From a bacterium (GTDB taxonomy: Bacteria > Desulfobacterota > Binatia > HRBIN30 > CADEER01): a DNA stretch of 64,000 nt. The stretch is taken from NCBI GenBank assembly GCA_019637795.1, contig JAHBUY010000005.1:124001-188000 (forward strand). The letters run 5' to 3'. Below, piece by piece: positions 8,731-17,151 of the stretch (its first letter is position 1; each line of letters begins with the position of its first letter). The notes under the pieces are model-generated. The model did no database searches. It was not told the DNA's origin and saw nothing but the letters and a program-made list of their open reading frames with translations. The translations under genes and the position numbers were made by a program.

Positions 8731-9728
8731 TCCGCCGCTCCCTCCTGCGCGCCGACCAGGGCGCGGTACTCGACCGGCGGCGCCGGCGGCGCCGCCGGCG
8801 CGGGTGGCGCCGACCGACGCCACCAGCGGCGATACCGCGGGCGGGCCGGCGCTGGCAGCAATCCGGCGATGGCCAAGCGTTCGCGCAACAGGTCGGCCAT
8901 CGGCGCCGGCAGATGGCCGCGGCGAACGACGTCATCGAGCGAGTTGGCGAGGCGGATTGGCGTGAATCCCGACTCCTCGATGAGCTCCCGCGCCACGTCG
9001 CCGACGCCGGCGGCGGAGAGCGCCTCCTCGGCGAACAGACAGGCCGCCGTCTGGAAGTAGTTGAAGCTGGGGACCAGGCGCGGGCCGTAGACGCGCAACG
9101 TCGCCGGCGGCGTCGGGCGTTCGAGGTTGATGTAGATGCGGGCCACGGCGTCGGCGTGCGGCAGCGCCGCCGCCAGGTGAACGGCCTCCTCGATCAGCGG
9201 CCGGTCGACGCGCGCCGCCTGCAGCAGCTCCGACAGGGTCGCCGGCGCCACCCGCCCGGCGACGACGTCGGCGTACAGCGAGTAGATGAGCGGATCGGAT
9301 TCCCAGTCGTCGCCGAACAGGTACTCGCGCGCCGCCGGCGGCTCGGCCTGGCGCGCCTTGAGCAGCTCGGTGAGCTTGTACCCCACCTGCTCGCGCAGAT
9401 GGCGGAACTTGCCGCGGAACAGCCGCTGCAACTGATCCTTGAAGACGATGCCGTCGTGGAGGATGCCGTCGAGCTCGAGCTTGCGACGGATGGCGCGCCC
9501 GATCTGCGGCGGGCTGGCCGAGAGGAAATACACCCGGACGGCGCGCCCGCGCCCCAGGGCCGTCGTCCGCAGACCGCGGATCAGGGCGGCCACGCCCGGC
9601 GCCGCGACCTTGTCCTCGGCGCGCTCGAACGGAATGCGCATCATCTCCCGCAGGCTCTCGAACTCGCTCAGCAGGTACGTCTTGTCGAGGTCCCAGCGAA
9701 AGATCAGCGGCGTCGGGTCGGCGTTCAT
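8727..9728 (-). CDS. HAD-like phosphatase domain protein (App1/DUF2183-like)
   Basis: This 333-residue cytoplasmic protein starts with a HAD-type nucleophile motif, RWDLDKTYL (D13 and D15), and continues with RVYFLSASPPQIGRAI (motif II serine region), a Lys-containing stretch (GIVFKDQLQ) and an acidic motif YLFGDDWESDPL that fits HAD motif IV. The arrangement resembles the App1-type phosphatidate phosphatase domain. It lies directly downstream of plsX, which makes acyl-phosphate for phospholipid synthesis, so a role in phosphatidate turnover is plausible but inferred. The C-terminal third is unassigned. The last residues are Ala/Pro-rich. Confidence 0.6.
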   Translation of the reverse strand: MNADPTPLIFRWDLDKTYLLSEFESLREMMRIPFERAEDKVAAPGVAALIRGLRTTALGRGRAVRVYFLSASPPQIGRAIRRKLELDGILHDGIVFKDQLQRLFRGKFRHLREQVGYKLTELLKARQAEPPAAREYLFGDDWESDPLIYSLYADVVAGRVAPATLSELLQAARVDRPLIEEAVHLAAALPHADAVARIYINLERPTPPATLRVYGPRLVPSFNYFQTAACLFAEEALSAAGVGDVARELIEESGFTPIRLANSLDDVVRRGHLPAPMADLLRERLAIAGLLPAPARPRYRRWWRRSAPPAPAAPPAPPVEYRALVGAQEGAAE

Positions 9729-9755
9729 GGGCCACCGTCGGCGTGCATCGCCGGC

Positions 9756-10781
9756 TCACTCGTCGGCGAGGGGCGCCAGGGCGTCGCGCAGCGCCGGAAT
9801 CAGGCCGTCGCGCGCCGCCTTGGCGGCGACCTTGACGGTGTTGGCGATCGCCGGCGCCTGCGAGCGGGCGTGCGCCTTGATGAACACCTGCTCGAAGCCG
9901 AGGATCGGCGCGCCGCCGTAGGAAGCGTAGTCGGCGAGGGCGCGCAGCCGGTCCGCGCCGGAGGCCATGATCGCCATGCCGGCGCGCCAGCGCCAGGTGC
10001 GCTGCGCCGCCGAGCTGGTGAGATCGACCGCCATGTTGGCGACCGACTCCAGCAGCTTGAGGACGATGTTGCCGAGCAGGCCCTCGCAGACGACGACGTC
10101 GGCGCGGCCGCTGGTGAGCTCGTGGCCTTCGATGTTGCCGACGAAGTTGATGCCCGGCAGGTCGCGCAGGCGCCGGTGGGCGGCGGTCAGCGTCTCGTCG
10201 CCCTGCAGCGGATCGCGGCCCATGTTGAGCAGGGCGACGCGGGGCTCGGCGACGCGCGAGATGACGCGCGCGTAGGTGCTGCCCATCACGGCGAAGCGCA
10301 CCAGCTCGTCGGCGTTGCAGCGCACCGTGGCGCCAACGTCGAGCGCCAGCGCCAGCGTGTCCTGCTCCGGGCCCTCCGCCGCCCGCGGGTAGACGCTCGC
10401 CAGGGCCGCCTTGCCGACGCCCGGCAGCAGCGTCAGCTCGCGCAGCGCGGCCGCGATCGCCGCCCCGGGATTGCCAGCGCTGACCGCCGCCGCGCAGCGG
10501 CCCTGCGCCACCTCGCGCAGGCAGACGAAGAGCGAGGCCTTGTTGCGCTTGTAGCGCACCGCGGCCCGCGGCTCCTCCTGCAGGCCGATCGCCTCGCTGG
10601 CGTGCAGGATCGCGATCCGCTCCGGGTTGTAGGCGGTCGCCTCGAGCAGCGGCTGCAGCCGGGCCTCGTCGCCGACCAGCACGCAGTCGATGTCGGTCTG
10701 CCGCGACACCGCCGCCACCCCCTGCACCACCGCCTCCGGCCCGTGCTCCCCGCCCATCGCATCCACCGCAATCGCCGGCAT
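9756..10781 (-). CDS. plsX: Phosphate acyltransferase PlsX
   Basis: PlsX converts acyl-ACP to acyl-phosphate, the donor used by PlsY for the first acylation of glycerol-3-phosphate. The protein has the expected 341 residues. Family signatures include AVDAMGGEHGPEAVVQG at the N-terminus, KRNKASLFVCLREV, AVSAGNPGAAIAAA, NMGRDPLQGDETL and the C-terminal GNIEGHELTSGRADVVVCEG. It is the first gene of a three-gene minus-strand operon with the HAD-like phosphatase and cutA. In many bacteria plsX precedes fabH, which is not so here. It is divergent from rplU across a 149-base gap. Confidence 0.95.
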   Translation of the reverse strand: MPAIAVDAMGGEHGPEAVVQGVAAVSRQTDIDCVLVGDEARLQPLLEATAYNPERIAILHASEAIGLQEEPRAAVRYKRNKASLFVCLREVAQGRCAAAVSAGNPGAAIAAALRELTLLPGVGKAALASVYPRAAEGPEQDTLALALDVGATVRCNADELVRFAVMGSTYARVISRVAEPRVALLNMGRDPLQGDETLTAAHRRLRDLPGINFVGNIEGHELTSGRADVVVCEGLLGNIVLKLLESVANMAVDLTSSAAQRTWRWRAGMAIMASGADRLRALADYASYGGAPILGFEQVFIKAHARSQAPAIANTVKVAAKAARDGLIPALRDALAPLADE

Positions 10782-10874
10782 CGCCGGCAGGATACCGGCG
10801 GTCGCCGTGCCCCCTCAAGCGGCAGGGGCGCAGCGGCCGCGCCCCCGCGGCGGCGGCCGCGGGGGGAACCGTGG

Positions 10875-10903
10875 TTGACTGCCTCAATCCCGTCGACTAG
10901 TTA
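10875..10903 (+). promoter_or_regulatory. Possible sigma-70 promoter for rplU-rpmA
   Basis: In the gap between plsX and rplU there is a good -35 box, TTGACT at 10875-10880, followed 17 bases later by TAGTTA, a weak -10. The rplU start lies 28 bases downstream of the -10, behind a GGAGG ribosome-binding site. The placement suits a ribosomal-protein operon promoter, but the -10 match is poor. Confidence 0.35.
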
Positions 10904-10930
10904 CCGGGATTCAGCCGCGGAGGCAGCGCA

Positions 10931-11251
10931 ATGGATTATGCCGTCATCAAGACCGGCGGGAAGCAGTACCGCGTATCGCCGGGCGACGTGCTCACGGTCG
11001 AGAAGTTGACCGGCGAGCCGGGCGCCGAGCTCAGCTTCACCGAGGTGCTGGCCGCGAGCAGCGGTGGCACGTTCAGGGTGGGCACGCCAACCCTCACGGG
11101 GGCGCGGGTGACGGCGACGGTCATCAAGCAGGGCCGCGGCAAGAAGATCCTGGTGTTCAAGAAGAAGCGGCGGAAGAACTACCGGCGCCGCCAGGGCCAC
11201 CGGCAGTACCTGACCACCCTGCGGGTGACCGGCATCGAAGCGGGAGCGTGA
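10931..11251 (+). CDS. rplU: 50S ribosomal protein L21
   Basis: L21 binds 23S rRNA in the large ribosomal subunit. The 106-residue protein begins DYAVIKTGGKQYRVSPGD, the family signature, and has the basic C-terminal RNA-binding stretch FKKKRRKNYRRRQGHRQ. A GGAGG ribosome-binding site precedes the ATG. The gene heads the classic rplU-rpmA-obgE order found in most bacteria and is separated from rpmA by only three bases. Confidence 0.98.
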   Translation: MDYAVIKTGGKQYRVSPGDVLTVEKLTGEPGAELSFTEVLAASSGGTFRVGTPTLTGARVTATVIKQGRGKKILVFKKKRRKNYRRRQGHRQYLTTLRVTGIEAGA

Positions 11252-11254
11252 GCG

Positions 11255-11512
11255 ATGGCGCACAAAAAGGGACAGGGCAGCACGCGCAACGGGCGCGATT
11301 CGAACGCGCAGCGCCGCGGCGTCAAGGTGTTCGGCGGCCAGGTCGCCAGGGCGGGCAACATCCTGGTCCGCCAGGTCGGCACCCGCATCCACCCGGGCAA
11401 GAACGTCGGCATGGGCCGCGACTACACGCTGTTCGCGCTCATCGACGGCACCGTGCAGTACGCGCGTCTGGGCAAGGACCGCAAGCAGGTGCACGTGCTG
11501 CCGAAGCCGTAG
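11255..11512 (+). CDS. rpmA: 50S ribosomal protein L27
   Basis: L27 reaches the peptidyl-transferase centre through its N-terminal tail. The 85-residue protein begins [17 protein letters not shown], with no Firmicutes-type cleavable N-terminal extension, and carries the conserved [22 protein letters not shown] and [11 protein letters not shown]. It follows rplU immediately and precedes obgE by 61 bases. Confidence 0.98.
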   Translation: MAHKKGQGSTRNGRDSNAQRRGVKVFGGQVARAGNILVRQVGTRIHPGKNVGMGRDYTLFALIDGTVQYARLGKDRKQVHVLPKP

Positions 11513-11573
11513 CTCGCCGGGGCGGTTCGCCGTCCCGGTCGCGGGCGCCGCGCGTCCGCCCCTGGGTTGCGTC

Positions 11574-12593
11574 ATGAAATTCGTCGACGAGGCCCAGATC
11601 GAAGTCATCGCCGGCCACGGCGGCGCCGGCTGCGTCAGCTTCCTGCGCGAGAAGTTCAAGGCGAAGGGCGGACCGAACGGCGGCGACGGTGGCGACGGCG
11701 GCGACGTCATCCTCGAGGTCGATCCCAGCCTGACCTCGCTGCTCGACTTCAAGTACCAGCCGCGCTTGGCGGCGAAGCGCGGCGAGCACGGCCGCGGCAA
11801 GGATCAGCACGGGCATCGCGGCGCCGACGCGGTGGCCAGGGTGCCGCTCGGCACCATCGTCCGCGACGTCGACAGCGGCGAGGTGATCGCCGACCTCACC
11901 GCGCCCGGAACGCGCGTCGTCGTCGCCCGCGGCGGCCGCGGCGGCCGCGGCAATGCCTACTTCAAGAGCTCCACCAACCAGGCCCCGCGGTACGCGCAGC
12001 CCGGCCTGCCCGGCGAGGAGCACCGCCTGCGGCTCGAGCTGCAACTGGTCGCCGACGTCGGCCTGCTCGGCTTCCCCAACGTCGGCAAATCGACCTTCAT
12101 CAGCCGCGTCTCCGCCGCCCGCCCGCGCATCGCCGACTACCCCTTCACCACCCTGGTGCCGAATCTCGGCGTCGTGCGCGTCGACGACCACCGCACCTTC
12201 GTCGTCGCCGACATCCCCGGCCTGATCGCCGGCGCCCACGAAGGGCACGGGCTCGGCGACCGCTTCCTGCGCCACGTCTCGCGCACCAGCCTGCTGCTGC
12301 ACCTGCTCGACGCCAGCGGCATGAGCGGCCGCGATCCGCTCGACGACTACGACGTCATCAACCGGGAGCTGGCGCTCTACGATCCGGCCGTCGCTGCCAA
12401 GCCACAGGTCGTCGCCGCCAACAAGATCGACGCCGCCCCGCCCGGCTTCGTCGACGACCTGGCCGCCCGCTTCGCCGCCCGCGGCGTCACCATCCACCCC
12501 ATCTCCGCCGTCGCCGGCACCGGCGTCACGGCGCTGCTGCGCATGGTCGTACAGCGCCTCGACGCGAAAGAGGAACACGAAGAACACGAATGA
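11574..12593 (+). CDS. obgE: GTPase ObgE/CgtA
   Basis: Obg is an essential GTPase that acts in 50S assembly and the stringent response. The protein has 339 residues. The Gly-rich OBG domain (about 1-155) is visible in GGRGGRGNAYFKSSTNQAPR, followed by the G domain with G1 GFPNVGKST, G3 DIPGLIAGAHEGHGLG, switch-adjacent GDRFLRHV and G4 ANKID. There is no C-terminal OCT domain. The last residues, KEEHEEHE, are encoded by the left part of the 12571-12666 intergenic repeat element, so the natural C-terminus appears to have been replaced or extended by repeat sequence. The next gene is proB. Confidence 0.97.
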   Translation: MKFVDEAQIEVIAGHGGAGCVSFLREKFKAKGGPNGGDGGDGGDVILEVDPSLTSLLDFKYQPRLAAKRGEHGRGKDQHGHRGADAVARVPLGTIVRDVDSGEVIADLTAPGTRVVVARGGRGGRGNAYFKSSTNQAPRYAQPGLPGEEHRLRLELQLVADVGLLGFPNVGKSTFISRVSAARPRIADYPFTTLVPNLGVVRVDDHRTFVVADIPGLIAGAHEGHGLGDRFLRHVSRTSLLLHLLDASGMSGRDPLDDYDVINRELALYDPAVAAKPQVVAANKIDAAPPGFVDDLAARFAARGVTIHPISAVAGTGVTALLRMVVQRLDAKEEHEEHE

Positions 12594-12666
12594 CCACGAA
12601 GAACACCACGCCGATCGAGCTCCTCCTTCGTGTTCCTTCGTGGCCATTCGCGTTCATTTGTGGTTT
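12571..12666. repeat. Inverted repeat of CACGAA words at the obgE-proB junction
   Basis: The left arm (about 12571-12607) consists of GAACACGAA, GAACACGAAT, GACCACGAA and GAACACC in a row. The right arm (about 12631-12666) is its approximate reverse complement, with TGTTCCTTCGTGG, CCATTCG, CGTTCAT and TTGTGG. The loop is about 23 bases. The left arm encodes the last codons and stop of obgE; the right arm ends just before the proB start. It shares its architecture with the elements near 4.3, 21.8 and 59 kb but has different words. Confidence 0.8.
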
Positions 12667-12677
12667 CGGCTTGCCCA

Positions 12678-13838
12678 GTGACTGACCAGCTCCAACACAA
12701 GCAGGCCCTCCTCCCGCGCGTGAAGCGGGTGGTGGTGAAGATCGGCAGCAGCATCCTGTCGGGGCCGCAGGACATCGACCGCGAACGCATCGGACGCCTG
12801 GTCGGTGAGCTCGCCGGCCTGCGCCGGCGCGGCTACGCCGTCGTGCTCGTCAGCTCCGGCGCCGTCGCCGCCGGCATGGCGCGCCTCGGGCTGCGCGAGC
12901 GGCCGAGCACCGTGCCGCAGAAGCAGGCCGCGGCCGCGGTCGGACAGATCCGCCTGATGGCGTTCTATGACGAGCGCTTCAGCGCCCACGGGCTGCCCGT
13001 CGCGCAGATCCTCCTCACCCACGACGACCTCGCGCACCGGCGGCGCTATCTGAACGCCCGTCACACCTTCGAGGAGCTGCTCGGCGCCGGCGTGCTGCCG
13101 ATCGTCAACGAGAACGACAGCGTCGCCGTCGAGGAGGTGCGCTTCAACTTCGGCGACAACGACAACCTGTCGGCGCTGGTGGCGACGCTGATCGACGCCG
13201 ACCTGCTGGTGATCCTCAGCGACGTCGCCGGCCTGCACACCGCCGACCCGCGCCGCGATCCCGGCGCCCGCCTGGTGCCGGTCGTCGACGCGGTGCGGCG
13301 CGAGGTCGAGGCGCTGGCCGGCAGCTCCGGGCCGCTCGGCAAGGGCGGCATGGCGAGCAAGCTGCAGGCGGCACGCAAGGCGAGCGAGGCGGGAATTCCC
13401 TGCGTCATCGCCGACGGCCTGCGCCCCGGCGTCCTGCCGCGCGTCTTCGATCCGACCGCCGACGAGGGCACGCTCTTCCTCGCCACCGGCGACCGGCTGA
13501 CCCGCCGCAAGCACTGGATCGCCCACACCCTGCGGCCGGCGGGCGCGCTCACCGTCGACGCCGGCGCCTATGCCGCGGTGAGCGCCGGCGGCCGCAGCCT
13601 GCTGCCCAAGGGCATCACCAGGGTCAGCGGCGGCTTCGGCGCCGGCGAGTGCGTCGCCTGCCTGACCCCCGCCGGCGCCGAGTTCGCGCGCGGCCTGGTC
13701 AGCTACAGCGCCGCCGAGCTCGACCGGATCAAGGGCCTGCACAGCAGCGAGATCGAAGCCGTGCTGCAGTACACCGCCGGCAACGAAGCCATTCACCGCG
13801 ACGATCTCGTCCTCACCGAAGCGCGCGCGAAGCCATGA
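12678..13838 (+). CDS. proB: Glutamate 5-kinase
   Basis: ProB phosphorylates glutamate to gamma-glutamyl phosphate, the first step of proline synthesis. The 386-residue protein has the amino-acid-kinase domain with VVVKIGSSIL, SSGAVAAGMARLGL, PIVNENDSVAVEEVRFNFGDND and GKGGMASKLQAARKA. A C-terminal PUA domain from about residue 285 completes it, as in the proline-inhibited enzymes. The GTG at 12678 (VTDQLQHK) was chosen because the region just upstream is the intergenic repeat and the longer in-frame extension is encoded by it. ProA lies 2 kb downstream, with two unrelated genes between. Confidence 0.94.
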   Translation: MTDQLQHKQALLPRVKRVVVKIGSSILSGPQDIDRERIGRLVGELAGLRRRGYAVVLVSSGAVAAGMARLGLRERPSTVPQKQAAAAVGQIRLMAFYDERFSAHGLPVAQILLTHDDLAHRRRYLNARHTFEELLGAGVLPIVNENDSVAVEEVRFNFGDNDNLSALVATLIDADLLVILSDVAGLHTADPRRDPGARLVPVVDAVRREVEALAGSSGPLGKGGMASKLQAARKASEAGIPCVIADGLRPGVLPRVFDPTADEGTLFLATGDRLTRRKHWIAHTLRPAGALTVDAGAYAAVSAGGRSLLPKGITRVSGGFGAGECVACLTPAGAEFARGLVSYSAAELDRIKGLHSSEIEAVLQYTAGNEAIHRDDLVLTEARAKP

Positions 13839-14302
13839 CGGCGCCTCGCCTCGCCCTGGCCGGCGCGCTCGCGCTGCTGGCCGTCGCCGGCTGCGCCCGG
13901 CAGGTGCCGCCAGCGCTGCCGGCGATGGCGGTCGCGACCCCGGGGCCGCGCGCCACCGACCTGCAGCAGGTGGGGCGCTTCGCCGGCGTCCTGCCGTGCG
14001 CCGGCTGCGACGGCATTCGCACCGAGCTGCTGCTGGCCGGCAACTGGGAGGGGCTGCAGCTCTATCATTTGCGCGAGACCTACCTCGGCGCGGCGCAGAA
14101 CGGCCGCACCGTCGAGCGCGAGGGCACCTGGGCGACGCTGCGCGGCGTCCCCGAGGACGAGCAGGCGCTCGTCTACCAGCTCGATCCCGACCGCCCCGGC
14201 CAGCGCCGCCACTTCATCGTCGTCGACGAACGCAGCATCCGCCTGCTCGACGACGCGCTGGCGCCGATCGGCGACCCGCTCGTCCGCGTCGACGGCCGCT
14301 GA
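13835..14302 (+). CDS. NlpE-like N-terminal domain lipoprotein
   Basis: This is a 155-residue putative lipoprotein with a hydrophobic signal ending LAVAGC (lipid Cys at about residue 20). The mature part matches the NlpE N-terminal domain: FAGVLPCAGCDGIRTELLL contains the CxxC of the family, and YHLRETYLGA and ERSIRLLDD follow the usual pattern. NlpE in E. coli senses copper and surface contact at the outer membrane and signals to Cpx; the longer E. coli protein has a second domain that is absent here. Its ATG overlaps the proB stop (ATGA). It sits inside an otherwise conserved proline/NAD gene run. Confidence 0.85.
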   Translation: MTAPRLALAGALALLAVAGCARQVPPALPAMAVATPGPRATDLQQVGRFAGVLPCAGCDGIRTELLLAGNWEGLQLYHLRETYLGAAQNGRTVEREGTWATLRGVPEDEQALVYQLDPDRPGQRRHFIVVDERSIRLLDDALAPIGDPLVRVDGR

Positions 14303-14305
14303 CGC

Positions 14306-15661
14306 TCAACGCCGCGCCCGCGCCTCCAGACCGGCGCGGATCTCCTCGTGCACCCGCCGGGTCAGGGGATAGCGCCACAACAGGGCGATGCCGATCAGCA
14401 GGAACAACGCCGGCGCCAGCGCGGTCATCCAACGGATGGCCTGGCGCACCGGCTCCGCCTGCTCGCCGCCGCGCTGAAACCCGAGGAGATCCAGCAGCCC
14501 GAGCGCCAGGAACACCGCCAGCGCGCCCGCGAGCTTGCGCAGGAAGGTGAAGATGCCGTTGTACACGCCCTCGCGCCGCTCGCCGGTGAGCAGGTCGTCC
14601 TCGTCGATCACCTCGCCGAGCATCGCCCACGGCATCAGGTCGACCGCGGCATAGCCGATGCCGGTGAGCGCCGCGACCAGCGCCAGCGTGCCGACCGACC
14701 ACTGCGGCGTGGCGAAGATGAACAGCGAGCTCCCGGCCATCCACCACAGCGAGCCGACGAGGAACATCGCCGCCTTGTCGCGACCGCGCGCCAGGCGCAA
14801 CCAGCACGGCAGCGCCGCGGCGACGCCGAGCAGGAACAGCCCCATGACGATCTCGAAGTCGTCGGGGCGGCCGATCCAGTACGCCAGGTAGAGGATGAGC
14901 AGCGCGCCGACCAGATCCATGGCGATGCGGCCGCTGAGGTACGCGGCGGTGAGGCGCGCGAACGAGCGGTGGCGGAGGACCTGGCGCAGCTCGCGCCGCC
15001 AGGCGGTCGCCGCCGGCCGGTCGCGGAACTCGCGGCGCTCGAAACTGTGGCGGTAGATCAGCGGCCACGGCGCCACCAGCAACGAGGCGACGAGCGCCGC
15101 GGCGAGCCCGTAGCCGGCGGGTCCGCCGCCGCACGCCTCCGCCAGCGGTCGCATGGCGACGGCGACGAAGACGCCGACCAGCGACCCGGCGTTGCGGTAG
15201 GTGTTCAACGACGTGCGCTCGTCGTAGTCGGTCGCCATCTCCGGCAGCAGCGCCAGGTAGGGAATGGCGAGCACCGTCATCCACACCGAGGTGAGCGAGT
15301 AGATCGCCGCGTAGTAGGCGAACTTCACCGCCTGCGACGCGGCCGGCAGATCGATCCACAGGGCTGCGAAGCTGAGGCCGAACGGCAGCGCGCCGATCAG
15401 GAAATACGGCCGGCGGCGGCCGGCGCGCCAGCGCGTCTGGTCGGAGATCCGCCCCATCAGCGGATCGGTAACCGCGTCCACCGCGCGGCCGATCAGCGGC
15501 ACCAGGCCGGCGAGCGCCGGCCGCAGGTCGGCGACCTGGGTGAGGAAGTACGACGTGTAGACCAGGGCCAGCGACGCCAGGGCGGCGTTGATCGTCAGAT
15601 CGCCCAGGCCGTAGATGGACTTGGTGAGGGCGGGAAGGCGGTCGGGGGCCGGTGCGGACAC
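14306..15661 (-). CDS. MFS / GPH-family (MelB-like) cation symporter
   Basis: This 451-residue protein has about twelve hydrophobic segments and the glycoside-pentoside-hexuronide symporter signature: SIYGLGDLTINAAL at the start, GRAVDAVTDPLMGRISDQTR with the Asp residues that bind the coupling ion, GRRRPYFLIGALPFG, and later GIGYAAVDLMPWAMLGEVIDED. Members import sugars, sugar acids or other solutes with Na+ or H+; the substrate here cannot be told. The GTG at 15661 follows a GAGGGAAC ribosome-binding site and removes an implausible 96-residue Arg-rich extension. It is convergent with the NlpE-like gene and divergent from proA. Confidence 0.85.
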   Translation of the reverse strand: MSAPAPDRLPALTKSIYGLGDLTINAALASLALVYTSYFLTQVADLRPALAGLVPLIGRAVDAVTDPLMGRISDQTRWRAGRRRPYFLIGALPFGLSFAALWIDLPAASQAVKFAYYAAIYSLTSVWMTVLAIPYLALLPEMATDYDERTSLNTYRNAGSLVGVFVAVAMRPLAEACGGGPAGYGLAAALVASLLVAPWPLIYRHSFERREFRDRPAATAWRRELRQVLRHRSFARLTAAYLSGRIAMDLVGALLILYLAYWIGRPDDFEIVMGLFLLGVAAALPCWLRLARGRDKAAMFLVGSLWWMAGSSLFIFATPQWSVGTLALVAALTGIGYAAVDLMPWAMLGEVIDEDDLLTGERREGVYNGIFTFLRKLAGALAVFLALGLLDLLGFQRGGEQAEPVRQAIRWMTALAPALFLLIGIALLWRYPLTRRVHEEIRAGLEARARR

Positions 15662-15695
15662 CGCTGTTCCCTCGGGCAACGCGGCGCGCAGCGCA

Positions 15696-15833
15696 AGGGA
15701 TGGGCGCCGATCAACCCAGCCATGGGCAGAAATCCTCCCGCCCCAGTCCCTCTTCCCTCCTCCGTTCCCGAGGCGGGCGGCGGAGCTCGGTGCTCGTCGG
15801 AGAGGCGGGGCGGCTGGATCCGCGTTCATCCCT
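15696..15833. repeat. Diverged copy of the 4.3 kb intergenic element
   Basis: Between the MFS gene and proA, a segment at about 15765-15842 aligns by eye with 4360-4428: GCGGCGG, CTCGGTG, a GGGG-rich stretch, then GTTCATCC and TGT. The ends also form an inverted repeat: AGGGATGGGCGCCGATC (15696-15712) against GATCCGCGTTCATCCCT (15817-15833), 14 of 17 positions pairing. It is more decayed than the 4.3 kb copy. Confidence 0.6.
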
Positions 15834-15891
15834 GTCGCGCCGACCGGCGACCGCGATTGAAGCGGCTCGGGCGCGTCGATATACGAACCCG

Positions 15892-17151
15892 ATGACCGAC
15901 ATCGGCGACGAGGTCGTCGCGCTCTGCCGCGCCGCGCGCCAGGCGGCACGCGGCCTAGCGACCAGCGCGGCGACGGCCAGGAACGGCGCCCTGCGCGCCG
16001 CCGCGGCGCGGCTGCGGGCGCGCGGCGACGCGCTCGTGGCCGCCAACGCCGAGGACGTCGCGGGGGCCCGCCGCGACGGGCTGAGCGCCGCGCTGGTCGA
16101 CCGCCTGACGCTGACGCCGCCGCGCCTCGAGGCGATGGCCGCCGGGCTCGACGAGATCGCCGCCCTGCCCGATCCGCTCAGCGAGACCATCGCCCGCTGG
16201 CGGCGCCCGAACGGGCTCGAGATCGCCCAGGTGCGCATCCCGATCGGCGTCGTCGGCATCATCTACGAGTCCCGCCCGAACGTCACCGCCGACGCCGCGG
16301 GCCTCTGCCTGAAGTCCGGCAACGCGGTGATCCTCAAGGGCGGGTCGGAGGCCTTCGCCACCAACCGCGCCATCGCCGCCTGCCTGGCCGATGGGGTTGC
16401 CAGCGCCGGGCTGCCGACGGATGCCGTGCAGCTCATCCCCACCACCGACCGCGCCGCGGTGGCGGCGCTGCTGCGCCAGCGCGAGTTGGTCGACGTCATC
16501 GTGCCGCGCGGCGGCCCCAGTCTGATCGACGCCATCACCAGCCAGTCGGCCATCCCGGTGATCCAGCACTACGCCGGCATCTGCCATGTCTACGTCGACG
16601 ACCGCGCCGACCTGGCGATGGCGGAGGCGATCGCCGTCAACGCCAAGGTGCAGCGCCCCGGCGTCTGCAACGCCATGGAGACGCTGCTCGTGCACCGCGA
16701 GATCGCGGCGCGCTTCCTGCCGCAGGTCGCGGCGCCGCTGCGCGCCGCCGGCGTCGAGCTGCGCGGCTGTCCGCGCACCCGCGCCGTGCTGCCCGACGCC
16801 GCCGTCGCCACCGACGAGGACTGGCGCACCGAATATCTCGATCTCATCCTGTCGATCCGCGTCGTCGAGTCGCTCGACGAGGCCATCGCGCACATCGCCA
16901 CCTACGGCACCGGACACTCCGACGCGATCGTCACCGACAGCGTCGCCCACGCCCAGGCCTTCACCGCGGCGGTGGACTCGGCGGCGGTGTACGTGAACGC
17001 CTCGACCCGCTTCACCGATGGGTTCGAGTTCGGCTTCGGCGCCGAGGTCGGCATCTCCACCAACCGGCTGCACGCCCGCGGGCCCATGGGGCTGCGCGAG
17101 CTGACGACCTACAAATACGTGATCCAGGGCAACGGGCAGATTCGCTCGTGA
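15892..17151 (+). CDS. proA: Gamma-glutamyl phosphate reductase
   Basis: ProA reduces gamma-glutamyl phosphate to glutamate semialdehyde with NADPH, the second proline step. The 419-residue protein has the expected landmarks: PIGVVGIIYESRPNVTADAA, CLKSGNAVILKGGSEAF, the catalytic cysteine segment KVQRPGVCNAMETLLVH and the C-terminal TRFTDGFEFGFGAEVGIST. The ATG at 15892 gives the family start; the longer frame upstream is the repeat region. The stop overlaps the nadD GTG start by four bases. Together with proB it completes the path to pyrroline-5-carboxylate; proC is not in the window. Confidence 0.96.
   Translation: MTDIGDEVVALCRAARQAARGLATSAATARNGALRAAAARLRARGDALVAANAEDVAGARRDGLSAALVDRLTLTPPRLEAMAAGLDEIAALPDPLSETIARWRRPNGLEIAQVRIPIGVVGIIYESRPNVTADAAGLCLKSGNAVILKGGSEAFATNRAIAACLADGVASAGLPTDAVQLIPTTDRAAVAALLRQRELVDVIVPRGGPSLIDAITSQSAIPVIQHYAGICHVYVDDRADLAMAEAIAVNAKVQRPGVCNAMETLLVHREIAARFLPQVAAPLRAAGVELRGCPRTRAVLPDAAVATDEDWRTEYLDLILSIRVVESLDEAIAHIATYGTGHSDAIVTDSVAHAQAFTAAVDSAAVYVNASTRFTDGFEFGFGAEVGISTNRLHARGPMGLRELTTYKYVIQGNGQIRS

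Noticed and set aside
8913..11009. Long plus-strand open frame opposite plsX, cutA and the phosphatase gene
   Set aside because: It overlaps three well-supported minus-strand genes, is rich in Arg, Gly and Ala, and shows no family motif. It is a GC-rich shadow frame.
12678..12700. An earlier ATG start for proB at 12630
   Set aside because: The extra residues are encoded by the repeat element and are not conserved in glutamate kinases.
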